DNA of 40,031 bases from Candidatus Bipolaricaulota bacterium (GCA_021735245.1 JAIPHJ010000017.1:1-40031), one strand, 5' to 3'; counted from the first letter of the stretch, positions 14,675 to 23,260 are shown. The notes: a model not told the origin generated them from the sequence alone. Made by a program: numbers and translations.

Positions 14675-15697
14675 TTACTCCACCTCTACGTTCATTACTA
14701 TCGTCGGTTTGCCGCCGTTTTTGAGGGACCGTCGAGCCGCGTCGAGAACCTTTAACACTTCCAAACCGTCCTCACCGTCGCTTCTGGGCTCGGTTCCGTT
14801 TTCGAAAGACTCCAGGAAGTGGCGGCACATTTTCTTCATCGGCTCTTCCAGCGACACGTTGGGTATGTGGACGTCTCCGTAACGGACGTTAAAACCGCCC
14901 TCGCCGGACTTTTCGGCACCCTTGTCGAATATCCAAAGCTTGTTCCTGCTCTCCATGTCGTCGAACGTGGCCATTTTTTTGCTCCCCACTACGGTCATTC
15001 TTCGGGTTTTGTGGGGATCGAGCCAGCTTAGATGTGAATGCGCTTTAACGCCGTCTTCGAATTCTACGGTCAGGAAAACCGTGTCTTCCTTGCCCTCGTC
15101 TCGCTCGAGGTATCTTCCCCCGTGAGCCGTAACTTCTTTCGGTTCCTTGTCCACGAGGTAGAGCATAAGTGAGACTTCCTGCGAGCCCAAGCTCCAGAGT
15201 ATGTCTTCCTCTGTCTCCACGTCCTCGAGGTCGAGCCGCTGGCCGTGAACGTAGTATATATCTCCGAGCTCTCCCGAATCTATCTTTTCCCTTAGTACTT
15301 CCACTGCCGAGTGGTATTCGAGCAGGTGATCCACCATAAGAGTAGTGTCTCTATCCCTGGCTAGCTCAACCAATTTCACGGCGTCGCTCACCTTCTGGGT
15401 CAGAGGACGCTCGACCAATACGTGCTTGCCAGCCCTAAGCGCCCGCTCCGTCAGTTCGAAATGCGTAGCCCCCGGTGTCGCTATCACTGTAGCCGGTATC
15501 GATTCGTCGTCGATTACCTCGTCACAGCTTCTCGACGTACATATTTCCTTGTAGTCCCGCTTGACCTCTTCCAGGTGTTCCTGGTCAGAATCGCATACCG
15601 TCACGTTACTCTGGCCGAGGATCTCTGAGAAGTTGCGGACCAGGTATTTGCCCCACTTCCCGGCTCCAATTACAGCAACGTTCTCTACGTTACCCAT
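14675..15697 (-). CDS. Gfo/Idh/MocA-family oxidoreductase-like protein with altered active site
   Basis: Two-domain NAD(P)-dependent sugar dehydrogenase fold, 340 residues. Seen: Rossmann VAVIGAGKWGKYLVRNF (residues 8-24), VIATPGATHFELTERAL, GKHVLVERPLT (about 90-100), and a C-terminal alpha/beta domain with YYVHGQRLDL. Related proteins occur in polysaccharide loci as UDP-HexNAcA 3-dehydrogenases. Two catalytic features are changed: the usual E-K-P triad reads ERP (Lys to Arg), and the GxHDxxxxL segment reads LGSQEVSLML (His to Gln, Asp to Glu). It may be inactive, regulatory or differently specific. AGGAGGATAGC precedes the ATG. Monocistronic, divergent from the exported-protein gene at 16012. 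Confidence 0.85.
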   Translation of the reverse strand: MGNVENVAVIGAGKWGKYLVRNFSEILGQSNVTVCDSDQEHLEEVKRDYKEICTSRSCDEVIDDESIPATVIATPGATHFELTERALRAGKHVLVERPLTQKVSDAVKLVELARDRDTTLMVDHLLEYHSAVEVLREKIDSGELGDIYYVHGQRLDLEDVETEEDILWSLGSQEVSLMLYLVDKEPKEVTAHGGRYLERDEGKEDTVFLTVEFEDGVKAHSHLSWLDPHKTRRMTVVGSKKMATFDDMESRNKLWIFDKGAEKSGEGGFNVRYGDVHIPNVSLEEPMKKMCRHFLESFENGTEPRSDGEDGLEVLKVLDAARRSLKNGGKPTIVMNVEVE

Positions 15698-16011
15698 GCT
15701 ATCCTCCTGTATAAACGTTCGTGTATTTTTCCTTTCTACTGTTCGAATTCATAATTAGCTCCCTTTCGTAAATGATGAAGATACAGCAAAGGTACCTGTA
15801 GAACAACGACAGACGTCGCCTCTCTCCGTTATATTGGTCTTTATACCAAGGTAACGTATAACGAACCCATTTCTTGTAAGTTTTAGGTTAAATTTTACAA
15901 CTTCAACAATATAAACACCTATAAACAATTGGTTACAGTTTGAACAACACTCACCTGGAGGTTATTGTTAAATTGTTAGTTTCTCTCACCACCATTCAGG
16001 AGGTGGTTACT

Positions 16012-17007
16012 ATTTTATCTGGAGATTTAAAACGAATACTTACCATAAGTTTAGCGGTTGGAGCGCTTATCCTCGCTTTTTCCGTTGTAGGGCTCGGACA
16101 AGATGAAGTCCAAACTCCTTCTGAGCAGGCGAAGATAGGATACGAGAACGTCGGAAGTGTAATGAGCGAAATTACCGGAGCTGAGGAGGACAAAAGCGTT
16201 ATAGTTAAAGGGGCCCTGGCTAACCTGTTCTCAGAGCTGGCTGGCCACCTGGAAGAAAAAGGCGTACCTGACCACGTGGTAGAAAAGTTCAGGAATAGGG
16301 CGGATTCCCTCGCAGCCATTGGAGAGGAATTAACAAAGAACCAAATCGCCTCTGAGGCTTCAAACATGATTCAGAGTGTCGGCCGGAAAGATCCTGGTGG
16401 CGGAGTTCCAGTATCGGTACTGGAAAAAGCAGGTCTGAGTCGAGAAGACGTAAAAGAATTAACGGAAAAAGGACCCAATAAAGAAAAGGCCACCGAAGTA
16501 GTAAGGAAAATGGCCCAGAAGACCGAAAAAGTCCAGGAACAAGATAAAATTCGGAGCCAGGACCAGGCAAGGAACGACAACGGCAAGGGCGAAGGTAAAC
16601 CAGAAGAGGCCGGAAGCCAGGGAAACGCCGACAAAAGGAAAGGAAACGGAAACGACGCAACCGAAGCAGCAGGCGAAGACGAAACTCAAGAGAAAGGCAA
16701 CCAGGGAAACGGTTCCGACAAAGCAGGCCCACCCAGCGTGGAAGAGGACGAAACAGAACAAGGTAATTCCGCAGGGCAGGGTAGCGGCAAAGCCGGACCG
16801 CCCAGCGATGAAGTCGGTCAGGAAGAAGGTAAAGATAGATCGGCCGGGAATAATGGAAACCCTCCTGAAAATCCGGGAAATAAAGATAGAGTGGGAGAAG
16901 AAACCGACGATCGGGGCGGGAATCCCGGTAAAGGAAAAGTAAATCCGGGCAACGGCAAAGATAAGAAAGAAAAAGGGGAAGGAAACGGCCGAAGGCCGGG
17001 GAAGTAA
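16012..17007 (+). CDS. Exported protein with helical N-domain and disordered Gly/Asn/Lys/Glu-rich tail
   Basis: No known family. A signal peptide is clear: LSGDLKR then the hydrophobic ILTISLAVGALILAFSVVG and a GLGQDE cleavage area. Residues after it to ~170 look helical (SEQAKIGYENVGSVMSEI, ALANLFSELAGHLEEKGV). The last ~150 residues are low-complexity, with repeated KAGPPS, NPGN and GNG units, and are surely disordered. Start: a perfect AGGAGGT (15998-16004) lies seven bases before an in-frame ATT (16012) that would give a textbook signal peptide. TTG codons at 15940 and 15972 are open upstream but would add a poor leader. A rare ATT start or a GTG at 16003 must be considered. Probably cell-surface or periplasmic. 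Confidence 0.7.
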   Translation: MLSGDLKRILTISLAVGALILAFSVVGLGQDEVQTPSEQAKIGYENVGSVMSEITGAEEDKSVIVKGALANLFSELAGHLEEKGVPDHVVEKFRNRADSLAAIGEELTKNQIASEASNMIQSVGRKDPGGGVPVSVLEKAGLSREDVKELTEKGPNKEKATEVVRKMAQKTEKVQEQDKIRSQDQARNDNGKGEGKPEEAGSQGNADKRKGNGNDATEAAGEDETQEKGNQGNGSDKAGPPSVEEDETEQGNSAGQGSGKAGPPSDEVGQEEGKDRSAGNNGNPPENPGNKDRVGEETDDRGGNPGKGKVNPGNGKDKKEKGEGNGRRPGK

Positions 17008-17040
17008 CAACAAAAAAGTAAGTAAAGAAATCTAAACCAG

Positions 17041-17068
17041 GCTGGTCGGGTCCCCCCACCCGGCCAGC
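17041..17068 (+). terminator. Hairpin terminator after the exported-protein gene
   Basis: Stem GCTGGTCGGGT / ACCCGGCCAGC (11 bp, one G-T pair) with a CCCCCC loop, 33 bases after the stop codon. The following T-run is weak. Confidence 0.6.
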
Positions 17069-17503
17069 TACACTAGTTTAATACCCACCTAAAATTCAAT
17101 TCTCTTTTTCAGACCAATAGCGGGCCAGGCCCCAACACGCTGCACACTAAAGTTTATCTAGCAAGTGAAGATCTACCACAATATATAAATAGCAGAAGGG
17201 GTCTCCGTGCCCGCCCGGAGGGTGGACCCGAACGTCCCGCCCCGGCACGGGGACCGGGGCTGCTTGAGTTTTTTAAGAGAGGACCTGGTTTGGTTGAGTT
17301 ATTGAGTTTCTTAAAAGATGACCTAGTTTGGTTGAGTTAATAAAAACCCTACCTTCCCCTGCCTTTCGGCAATAGCCACCTTTCAAACCCACCTTCAAGG
17401 AAATATATCAGGAACCTAACTTACATTGATCACTTACAGGTGACACACTTTTTTACATTATTCCAATTGGTTAACGATACTCTTTGATACAGAATAGCCT
17501 AAA
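17069..17503. other. Non-coding region with GC palindromes and a tandem repeat
   Basis: 17196-17265 is a GC-rich palindromic block (GGGGTCTCCGTGCCCGCCC, CCCCGGCACGGGGACCGGGG). 17264-17339 has two 38-bp tandem units beginning TTGAGTTTTTTAAGAGAGG. The remainder is the leader of the next gene; no clear promoter. Confidence 0.6.
17264..17339. repeat. Tandem 38-bp repeat, two units
   Basis: Units 17264-17301 and 17302-17339 share TTGAGTTTNTTAA, then GACCTGGTTTGGTTGAGTTA (one or a few mismatches). Non-coding. Confidence 0.8.
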
Positions 17504-19438
17504 ATGAGTTTTAGACGACGTTTTTACTATATCCATTGCATTCTCGTAATATTCATCGTTTTTAGTCTCGGACTCTTTGGCTTTTCCGAGGAGTCCGGGG
17601 ACCTGGTGATTACTGAAATCGCCTGGATGGGAACCCCGGCCAGCTATAGTGACGAATGGATCGAATTATACAACTCCACGGGTTCTCCAGTAGACGTAAC
17701 CGGATGGTCCCTGTTCGGCGCTTCGTCCGGAGAGTGCCTGAACTTTTCCGCCGCCGACGGTTCGACCACCACCGTAATTGAGCCCTACGACTACCTGATC
17801 TACGGAGCCCACCAAAATGACGTCGTTACTGAAACCGGAACCAGCCTGGTCGATATCTGGGATTCGACCATTTCACTGAACAACAGCTCGCCCGGAGAAC
17901 TGATTCTATACGACTCCGGCAACTGTTCAGGAACCGTCGTAGACAGGATCAACCAACCCGACGGTCCCTGGTTTGCAGGGGACAATTCCGAAACCAGGAC
18001 CATGGAACGAGTTAATTGCTGTGAATCGGGGACGGATCCTGACAACTGGAAGGACAACGAGCCCGCAGTAAACAGCAATGGCCTGGACGAAGACGGGAAC
18101 CAAATCAAGGGCACACCTCGTGAAACAAATTCCGTCCACCAAAATACCCCTCCAGTCCCGGAGATAACCGGGCCCACAGAGTGCTCGCCGGGGGAAGAGA
18201 TTCAGCTGGATGCAGCTAATTCTGAGGATTGCAACGGTTACGTGGAATCATTCCGATGGGATCTGAACGGAGACGGAACTTACGACGACGCAACCGGTGA
18301 ATCAGTTTCCCTGGTTTGTCCGAAGGCGGAACCGGTCAAAGTGAGTTTAAAGGTGACGGATAACGAGGGGGGCACGGGCCTCACGTCTACTTCAATCGAA
18401 CCGGATCCACCACTGGACGTCGACGCTGGGAGGGACAGGAGTATAAAACTCGGGTCGAGTACCCGGCTGAAAGGTGCGATCTCCGGTAACGAATCGGGCA
18501 ATCCCGTCGACACCCGTTGGGAACTGCTGGACGGACCGGGAACTGCGAGCTGGAACGTAGACGATACCGGTAGGGTGGATCCGATCTTCGTCCCCGAGGA
18601 ACCGGGGACTTATAAGCTAAAACTGGTTGTATCCACTGAAGGCGGAATCAGTAGATCCGACGAGGTAACCATTTCGGTCGAGAATAATCCCGCCGTGGAG
18701 GAAGATAAATTCGAAGTGAAATTTATTTCCGGGTCGGACCGCTCCTACGACGGAAAGTCCGAGACAAGGCTTAAAGCGGAAATAGTGGAAAGCGATGACC
18801 GGGTTCGGGGTTCTATTATCGGCTACGAACTGGAAGGCGGCCCCGAATTCAATTTATCCGAGGCAACTCCCCTTTCCTTCAGGGACCTGAAGGTAACTAA
18901 TCTGGAGACGGGGGTAGCGAGGGTTGGCTTTTTCTACGACCCGAACAAACTGGACCCGAGCCAGAGAGAGGAAGACCTCGGACTGTTTTACTACCGGCCC
19001 GAAGAGGGATGGCTCGAAGCGACCGACCTAACCATTCATCCCTCGCAGAACTGCGTCACGGGACGGATTTCGATCTCAGATTTGAAAGGTACTCCTCTAA
19101 CCGCAGCCGTCGAGGATTCGTCCGAAAGTTCGATCGATAACGCGGATGACCTCGTGGTCCACGGGCCCAATCCCGTGTCCGAGGATGGGTGTATTTTCTG
19201 GTTCGACCTCCCGGAAGAGGCAAAGGGAGGAAAGCTAAGAATTTACGCCGTAGACGGGAAATTACTCTACGAGACCGAGATTTCGGAGGACCAGAGGCGG
19301 TTTCCGGTCGATGACAGGTGGAAGCCAGCGGATATTCACGCCAACCAGCTCAACAAGGGTTTATATTTTTACAGATTAATAGTTAATTACCCAGGGGAGA
19401 CCCATTGGACGGAGGTGAAGAAGCTAACGCTAGAATGA
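17504..19438 (+). CDS. Secreted lamin-tail-domain / PKD protein with type IX-like C-terminal sorting domain
   Basis: 644 residues. Signal peptide at 1-28 (hydrophobic IHCILVIFIVFSLGLFGF). Lamin-tail domain at ~31-215, with VITEIAWMGTP, DEWIELYNSTGSPVDVTGWSL and a closing WKDNEPA block. A PKD-type domain at ~220-300 (GEEIQLDAANSEDCNGYVESFRWDLNGDG). A second Ig/PKD-like domain ~303-395. A domain of unknown type ~400-545. Last ~90 residues: GPNPVSEDGCIFWFDLPE, GKLRIYAVDGKLLYE, and NKGLYFYRL with a final basic strand KKLTLE, as in type IX secretion C-terminal (FlgD-Ig-like) sorting domains. Expected to be outer-surface anchored or released. Its stop overlaps the start of the PorV-like gene. Confidence 0.85.
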   Translation: MSFRRRFYYIHCILVIFIVFSLGLFGFSEESGDLVITEIAWMGTPASYSDEWIELYNSTGSPVDVTGWSLFGASSGECLNFSAADGSTTTVIEPYDYLIYGAHQNDVVTETGTSLVDIWDSTISLNNSSPGELILYDSGNCSGTVVDRINQPDGPWFAGDNSETRTMERVNCCESGTDPDNWKDNEPAVNSNGLDEDGNQIKGTPRETNSVHQNTPPVPEITGPTECSPGEEIQLDAANSEDCNGYVESFRWDLNGDGTYDDATGESVSLVCPKAEPVKVSLKVTDNEGGTGLTSTSIEPDPPLDVDAGRDRSIKLGSSTRLKGAISGNESGNPVDTRWELLDGPGTASWNVDDTGRVDPIFVPEEPGTYKLKLVVSTEGGISRSDEVTISVENNPAVEEDKFEVKFISGSDRSYDGKSETRLKAEIVESDDRVRGSIIGYELEGGPEFNLSEATPLSFRDLKVTNLETGVARVGFFYDPNKLDPSQREEDLGLFYYRPEEGWLEATDLTIHPSQNCVTGRISISDLKGTPLTAAVEDSSESSIDNADDLVVHGPNPVSEDGCIFWFDLPEEAKGGKLRIYAVDGKLLYETEISEDQRRFPVDDRWKPADIHANQLNKGLYFYRLIVNYPGETHWTEVKKLTLE

Positions 19439-20322
19439 CCAGCATGAACAGATCTCGTAAACTTTATATCTCGATTATCGTACCTATTTTCCTTTTCTTT
19501 TCAATCAACTTCCAGGCAGGGGGGGCGGGGACGAATTCTCTGTTCGAACTACCTCTGGACGCCCGTAGCCTGGCAATGGGAAAAGTTTCAGTCAGTCTCG
19601 GGGATAGGATTACCGATACTTTCTACAGTCCTGCGGGAAGTAATGAGCCCGGTAAATCGGCGGTATCTTCTCTTTACGCGAATCATTTCGGCGAACTCCA
19701 TTACGCTACCCTCAGTCTTCGAAGCGGGGGCTTCGGCGTCTCCTACCGGAGACTCGGTTCGGGGAAGCTCACGGAACGTGATCTATGGGGTAACCCGACC
19801 GGTAACAGCTTTAGATACTACAGTCAGGGTCTTGTAGGACGTATCGGCAGGTCATTTGGTCGCACGGTACTCGGAATAAAGGGGAGAATTCTCCAGAAAC
19901 AAATCGGGGATGGTTTTCTCGGAGGATCGCTCTCTCCGGAGGTTATTTACGAACTTAGCCCGATTAGATTTGGAGCAGTAATATCAAATCTGGTGGCCCG
20001 GGACATTTCCGGCTCGGAAGGCAATTCGAACGCGTGGAACAGGGAGTTAATCCTCGGTCTTGGGTTTGAGAGGGACAACTTCAGAGCAGGGTTCGACGTG
20101 GAAGCCGAATTTCACGACCGCGGGGTGGAGCCAAACGGATTTCGAGCCGGGGTGGAATGGTGGATAACCAGGTTTGCTGCTCTAAGACTGGGGATCATGG
20201 ACCAGCTAAGACATACTATAGGCTGGGGGATAAGGAGGAAGAATATTCAGATAGATTACGCCTACCTCCGGCACGGCGATCTACCGAACAGTCATTTTGT
20301 TTCCTTCAGCTGGATAATTTAG
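19435..20322 (+). CDS. PorV/UPF0164-like outer-membrane beta-barrel protein
   Basis: About 295 residues. I start it at the ATG at 19435-19437, which overlaps the previous TGA (ATGA). A signal peptide follows (KLYISIIVPIFLFFSINFQAGGA). The mature N-terminus ELPLDARSLAMGKVSVSLGDRITDTFYSPAGS is the hallmark of PorV/PorQ/UPF0164 proteins (ARxLGMGxAxxAxxDD then NPAG). The rest alternates short amphipathic strands with turns and ends in the aromatic strand HFVSFSWII, as outer-membrane barrels do. In Bacteroidota PorV shuttles type IX cargo at the cell surface; a barrel gene coupled to a gene for a protein with such a C-terminal domain suggests a similar partnership here. Evidence for a diderm envelope. 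Confidence 0.8.
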   Translation: MTSMNRSRKLYISIIVPIFLFFSINFQAGGAGTNSLFELPLDARSLAMGKVSVSLGDRITDTFYSPAGSNEPGKSAVSSLYANHFGELHYATLSLRSGGFGVSYRRLGSGKLTERDLWGNPTGNSFRYYSQGLVGRIGRSFGRTVLGIKGRILQKQIGDGFLGGSLSPEVIYELSPIRFGAVISNLVARDISGSEGNSNAWNRELILGLGFERDNFRAGFDVEAEFHDRGVEPNGFRAGVEWWITRFAALRLGIMDQLRHTIGWGIRRKNIQIDYAYLRHGDLPNSHFVSFSWII

Positions 20323-20394
20323 GAGGTATCAGGGGATAGGTACTGGGTATTAGGTTAAATACATCTATGGGGTTTGACTTTGTTAAGAGAGGGG
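20323..20394. other. Spacer with GGTACT words
   Basis: Holds tactgggtattaggtt words (20340-20356) and ACATCTATGGGGTTTGAC (20360-20377). No gene. Confidence 0.5.
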
Positions 20395-20674
20395 TTGGGG
20401 GTTGGGTAAACAACAAAAACATCTATGAATTATCCTTCTTGAGCCTCACCCTCACCTTAATCCTCCCCCGTCGAGGGAGAGGAAATAGTTTACTGACGAG
20501 TCGCAGGGACCGTTTTGCAATGTTTGGTCAGCGACTGCAGCAGACCGGGTCCCTACGCCCGGCCGGTAGGATAGAGGAGAGATAAGATTTGTACTAACGG
20601 GAGCGCGGGGACTCCCTCTGCTATTCAAGCCCATCGGTAATAGCAGCCGGGGCTCCCATGCCGCGGCGATTGGT
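20395..20674. repeat. ~280-bp direct repeat, copy 1 (downstream of the GGDEF gene)
   Basis: Shares TTGGGGGTTGGGTAAACAAC, AACATCTATGAATTATCC, TTTACTGACG, TTTTGCAATGTTTGGTCAGC and GATAAGATTTGTACTAACGG with 22409-22669, in the same order and strand. Copy 1 carries ~20 extra bases near 20547-20566. Ends in a GC palindrome. Non-coding. Confidence 0.9.
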
Positions 20675-20754
20675 CTGGATACACAACCTTCCGGGAGAGC
20701 TCCGGAGCTCTCCCTGCCATACAAGGAGAAAAAACGGAAATTTAGCAGGAAAAT

Positions 20755-22173
20755 CTAGGTCTCCGACTTTCGCTTGTCCTCGTACATCCTTCTGTCCGCT
20801 TCCGCTATCTTCTCATCCACGCTGAGTTCTTCCTGAGGATCGAAGTTGCTGGTTCCAACTGCGAGAGTGAGGGGGAAATCGAGGATGTCGTTCTTTTCGT
20901 TCCAGTCTTTCATTTTCATCTTCAACCTCTGGACTACTATCTCGGATCCTTCTCCAGTTTCCGGCAGAAGGATAAGAAATTCATCTCCCCCGTACCTAAC
21001 GACAGTATCAACCTCCCTAATATTATTCTGCAGCAACTTTCCAATCCTTACGAGGACCCTGTCGCCCGTGGAGTGAGAGTATGCATCGTTGACCTCTTTA
21101 AATCCGTTGATATCAATCATCAAAAATGACAGGGTATGGCCGTACCGCTGAGCTCGGTCAACTTCTTTGGTAAGCACTTCCTTCAGGTAGTGCCTGTTGT
21201 ATAAACCGGTCAACTGGTCATGTATTGCCTTGTGCCGGAGATCGTCTTCGACTTCCGCTCTGGCAAGTCGCTCCCCCACGTGGTGGGCCATGATCTGTAA
21301 CAGGTTGACGTCTTCTTCGGAAAAGTAACCCTGGTCAGTAGAGATGACCTGAAGAGTTCCCCTCGTTTTCACCGGTGCGCTGACCAAGGACCGATATTTC
21401 TGTTGAGATAGTTCAAGCCGGGAATATTCGTCGAATTCTTCTCCTCGAACGACCTCGTCCTTCTTCATAGTTAGCGTGGCTAATCCTTCGTAGAGCTCGT
21501 TCGGCAGACTGACTGTATCGTTACCGAGTCCATCTCCTCTGACCATAAGAGTGCAGTCCTCTTCGAGATAGAGCACGCATATATCCGGGTTTAAAACTTT
21601 TTCTGTAACGTTAAGCGTGGTTTCGTAAATGTCTCCTTTGGATTCGGAGTCCTGTAATTTTGCCACTCCTTCTCTGAGTTTGACTATTCTTTTTCCCATC
21701 TCGGCTTCCAACTTCTTTTGAGTACTCTTCTCCAGGCAGCGCCGGACCTGCCATATTATTCCTCCATCCGTAGTTTCTGCTAGTTCCAGGTGATGATAAA
21801 TCCTGGACCCGTCCTTACTTTCTCCCGCCATTTCACCTTTCCAGCTACCTCGCTCGTTTAATTCCGGGAGAATCGTCCGGGTAAACTCCTTAACTTTCTC
21901 GGAAGTATATAGTGACTGCCAGTTCTTGCCCAGAAGTTCCTCGGGATCATCGTAATCGAAAAGATCCGCGAAGGTTTCATCCACGTAGGAAAACAATCCA
22001 TCGCTATCGAGCAGCGCAATGCTTCTTTCTCCTCCTTTTTTAGCCCCTGTAACAGTCGGTTCTTCACTGGTCACGTTAGTCAGATTAGACCCCCCATCCA
22101 CTTCAAATAGCCACTCTTTTAAATCCTCTAAGTTTTTTGACAGTTGTTCGATTTTTTTCTTTTTTTTGGACAT
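20755..22173 (-). CDS. PAS-GAF-GGDEF diguanylate cyclase
   Basis: Makes cyclic di-GMP from two GTP. 472 residues, no membrane segment, so cytoplasmic. N-terminal coiled stretch (1-25); PAS domain ~48-150 (IALLDSDGLFSYVDETFADLF); GAF domain ~165-310 (NPDICVLYLEEDCTLMVRG, LVSAPVKTRGTLQVISTD); GGDEF domain ~318-470 with HDQLTGLYNRHYL, IDINGFKEVND, and an intact RYGGDEF loop. The inhibitory I-site is present: REVD, five residues before GGDEF. So it should be active and product-inhibited, with PAS and GAF sensing an unknown signal. Alone on its strand, between two copies of a ~270-bp repeat. Confidence 0.95.
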   Translation of the reverse strand: MSKKKKKIEQLSKNLEDLKEWLFEVDGGSNLTNVTSEEPTVTGAKKGGERSIALLDSDGLFSYVDETFADLFDYDDPEELLGKNWQSLYTSEKVKEFTRTILPELNERGSWKGEMAGESKDGSRIYHHLELAETTDGGIIWQVRRCLEKSTQKKLEAEMGKRIVKLREGVAKLQDSESKGDIYETTLNVTEKVLNPDICVLYLEEDCTLMVRGDGLGNDTVSLPNELYEGLATLTMKKDEVVRGEEFDEYSRLELSQQKYRSLVSAPVKTRGTLQVISTDQGYFSEEDVNLLQIMAHHVGERLARAEVEDDLRHKAIHDQLTGLYNRHYLKEVLTKEVDRAQRYGHTLSFLMIDINGFKEVNDAYSHSTGDRVLVRIGKLLQNNIREVDTVVRYGGDEFLILLPETGEGSEIVVQRLKMKMKDWNEKNDILDFPLTLAVGTSNFDPQEELSVDEKIAEADRRMYEDKRKSET

Positions 22174-22408
22174 TGGAAGGTTACCCCACCGTTGGTGAAA
22201 TACTAATTACTAGTATATCGGCGTTATAAATTTAAGTCAAACATATGGCAGCGGGGAAAGGGGTGAGTTGATATATATCGTTGGAAGGGGGTCTAGTTTT
22301 GTTGAACAGTTACGAGCTGACTGGTGGTTCCGGGACCCTGGTTTACTGGTTCCGGTTTAAGATATCTATGGGGTTTCCCATCGATTCTAGGTTTTGGGTT
22401 TTAGGGGT
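22174..22408. other. Leader of the GGDEF gene with short words
   Basis: No gene. Words GGTTCCGGGACCCTGG (22325-22355) and GATATCTATGGGGTTTCCC (22360-22380). No Shine-Dalgarno sequence before the GGDEF ATG is evident. Confidence 0.45.
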
Positions 22409-22669
22409 TGGGGGTTGGGTAAACAAAAAAACATCTATGAATTATCCTTCTTGAACCTCACCCTCACCTTAATCCTCCCCCGTCGAGGGGGAGGAAATAG
22501 TTTACTGACGGGGCGCAGGGACCGTTTTGCAATGTTTGGTCAGCGACTGCAGCAGGCCGGTAGTATAGAGGAGAGATAAGATTTGTACTAACGGGAGCGC
22601 GGGGACTCCCTCTGCTATTCGGGGCTATCGGTAATAGCAGCCGGGGCTCCCATGCCGCGGCGATTGGTT
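22409..22669. repeat. ~270-bp direct repeat, copy 2 (upstream of the GGDEF gene)
   Basis: Counterpart of 20395-20674 with few substitutions and one ~20-base gap. The two copies bracket a single gene, like the arms of a composite element, but no transposase is present. Confidence 0.9.
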
Positions 22670-22819
22670 TCAGGCAAACTTGCAACCCGGCAGTAAACTT
22701 GCTTTAACCTAATGTCCCCTGTTACTCCGATAGGAAGGCTTTTCCAAGCCTGCGGTTTCGATCGGTAGAATTGTAGTACCCTCTTCTTTGGTAGATTTAA
22801 CGGAATTAGTTAACATTCC

Positions 22820-22967
22820 CGATAGGAGGATGTTTCTAGATCCGGTGTGATGGTTGGTGGAAGTATAATAATTTACCCTTCGGTAAATTCCACGTAGTTC
22901 CTATCGAAGGTGATTAATAAACACTTCGACCAAAGTGTACACCGGGGTTAGAAACCCCCGGCTATCG
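22820..22967 (+). repeat. 148-bp MITE-like element, copy 1
   Basis: Starts CGATAGGAGGATGTTTCTA and ends CCCCCGGCTATCG; the ends are imperfect inverted repeats (consensus CGATAGCCGG..TTTCTA). Shares GTAAATTCCACGTAG, GTGTACACCGGGG and TAGATCCGGTG with the inverted copy at 33281-33428, also 148 bp. No coding capacity. Confidence 0.8.
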
Positions 22968-23260
22968 GGTGTAATAAATCATCCAAGCCGGAGACACTGG
23001 GGCCGGGTGGAAGTTTAAGATCAACCAACGTTCGGTAGGGCTCCGGAGCCCTCCCTGCTACGATGTTTTAGACCAAAAGATTGGTATGGAGGCGTTCTTC
23101 CGGGGGAGTACGGGGACCCGCCCTACTGGGCTTCAGCAATCATTCATAGAAGCCCGGGCCTGTGCCCGGGCGATAGGTCGGTTGACTTGAAGATGTTAAA
23201 CTACTTATTTCCCCTTTGATTGATGGGGAGAAGAAAGAATCTTATTGGATGAAAGCTAAG
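22968..23260. repeat. Field of GC-rich REP-like palindromes
   Basis: GGGCTCCGGAGCCCTCCCTG (23038-23057), GTACGGGGACCCGCCCTACT (23109-23128) and CCCGGGCCTGTGCCCGGG (23153-23170). Such palindromes near CTGCTAT or CCTGCTA recur at 14273-14345, 17196-17265, 20600-20725, 22590-22668, 31060-31098, 31225-31305, 33205-33235 and 33455-33580. Non-coding. Confidence 0.7.

Noticed and set aside
16289-17059. Long minus-strand open frames (184 and 256 codons) opposite the exported-protein gene
   Set aside because: They are mirrors of the low-complexity Gly/Asn/Lys/Glu tail; the products are implausible Phe/Leu/Pro/Arg strings without ribosome sites.
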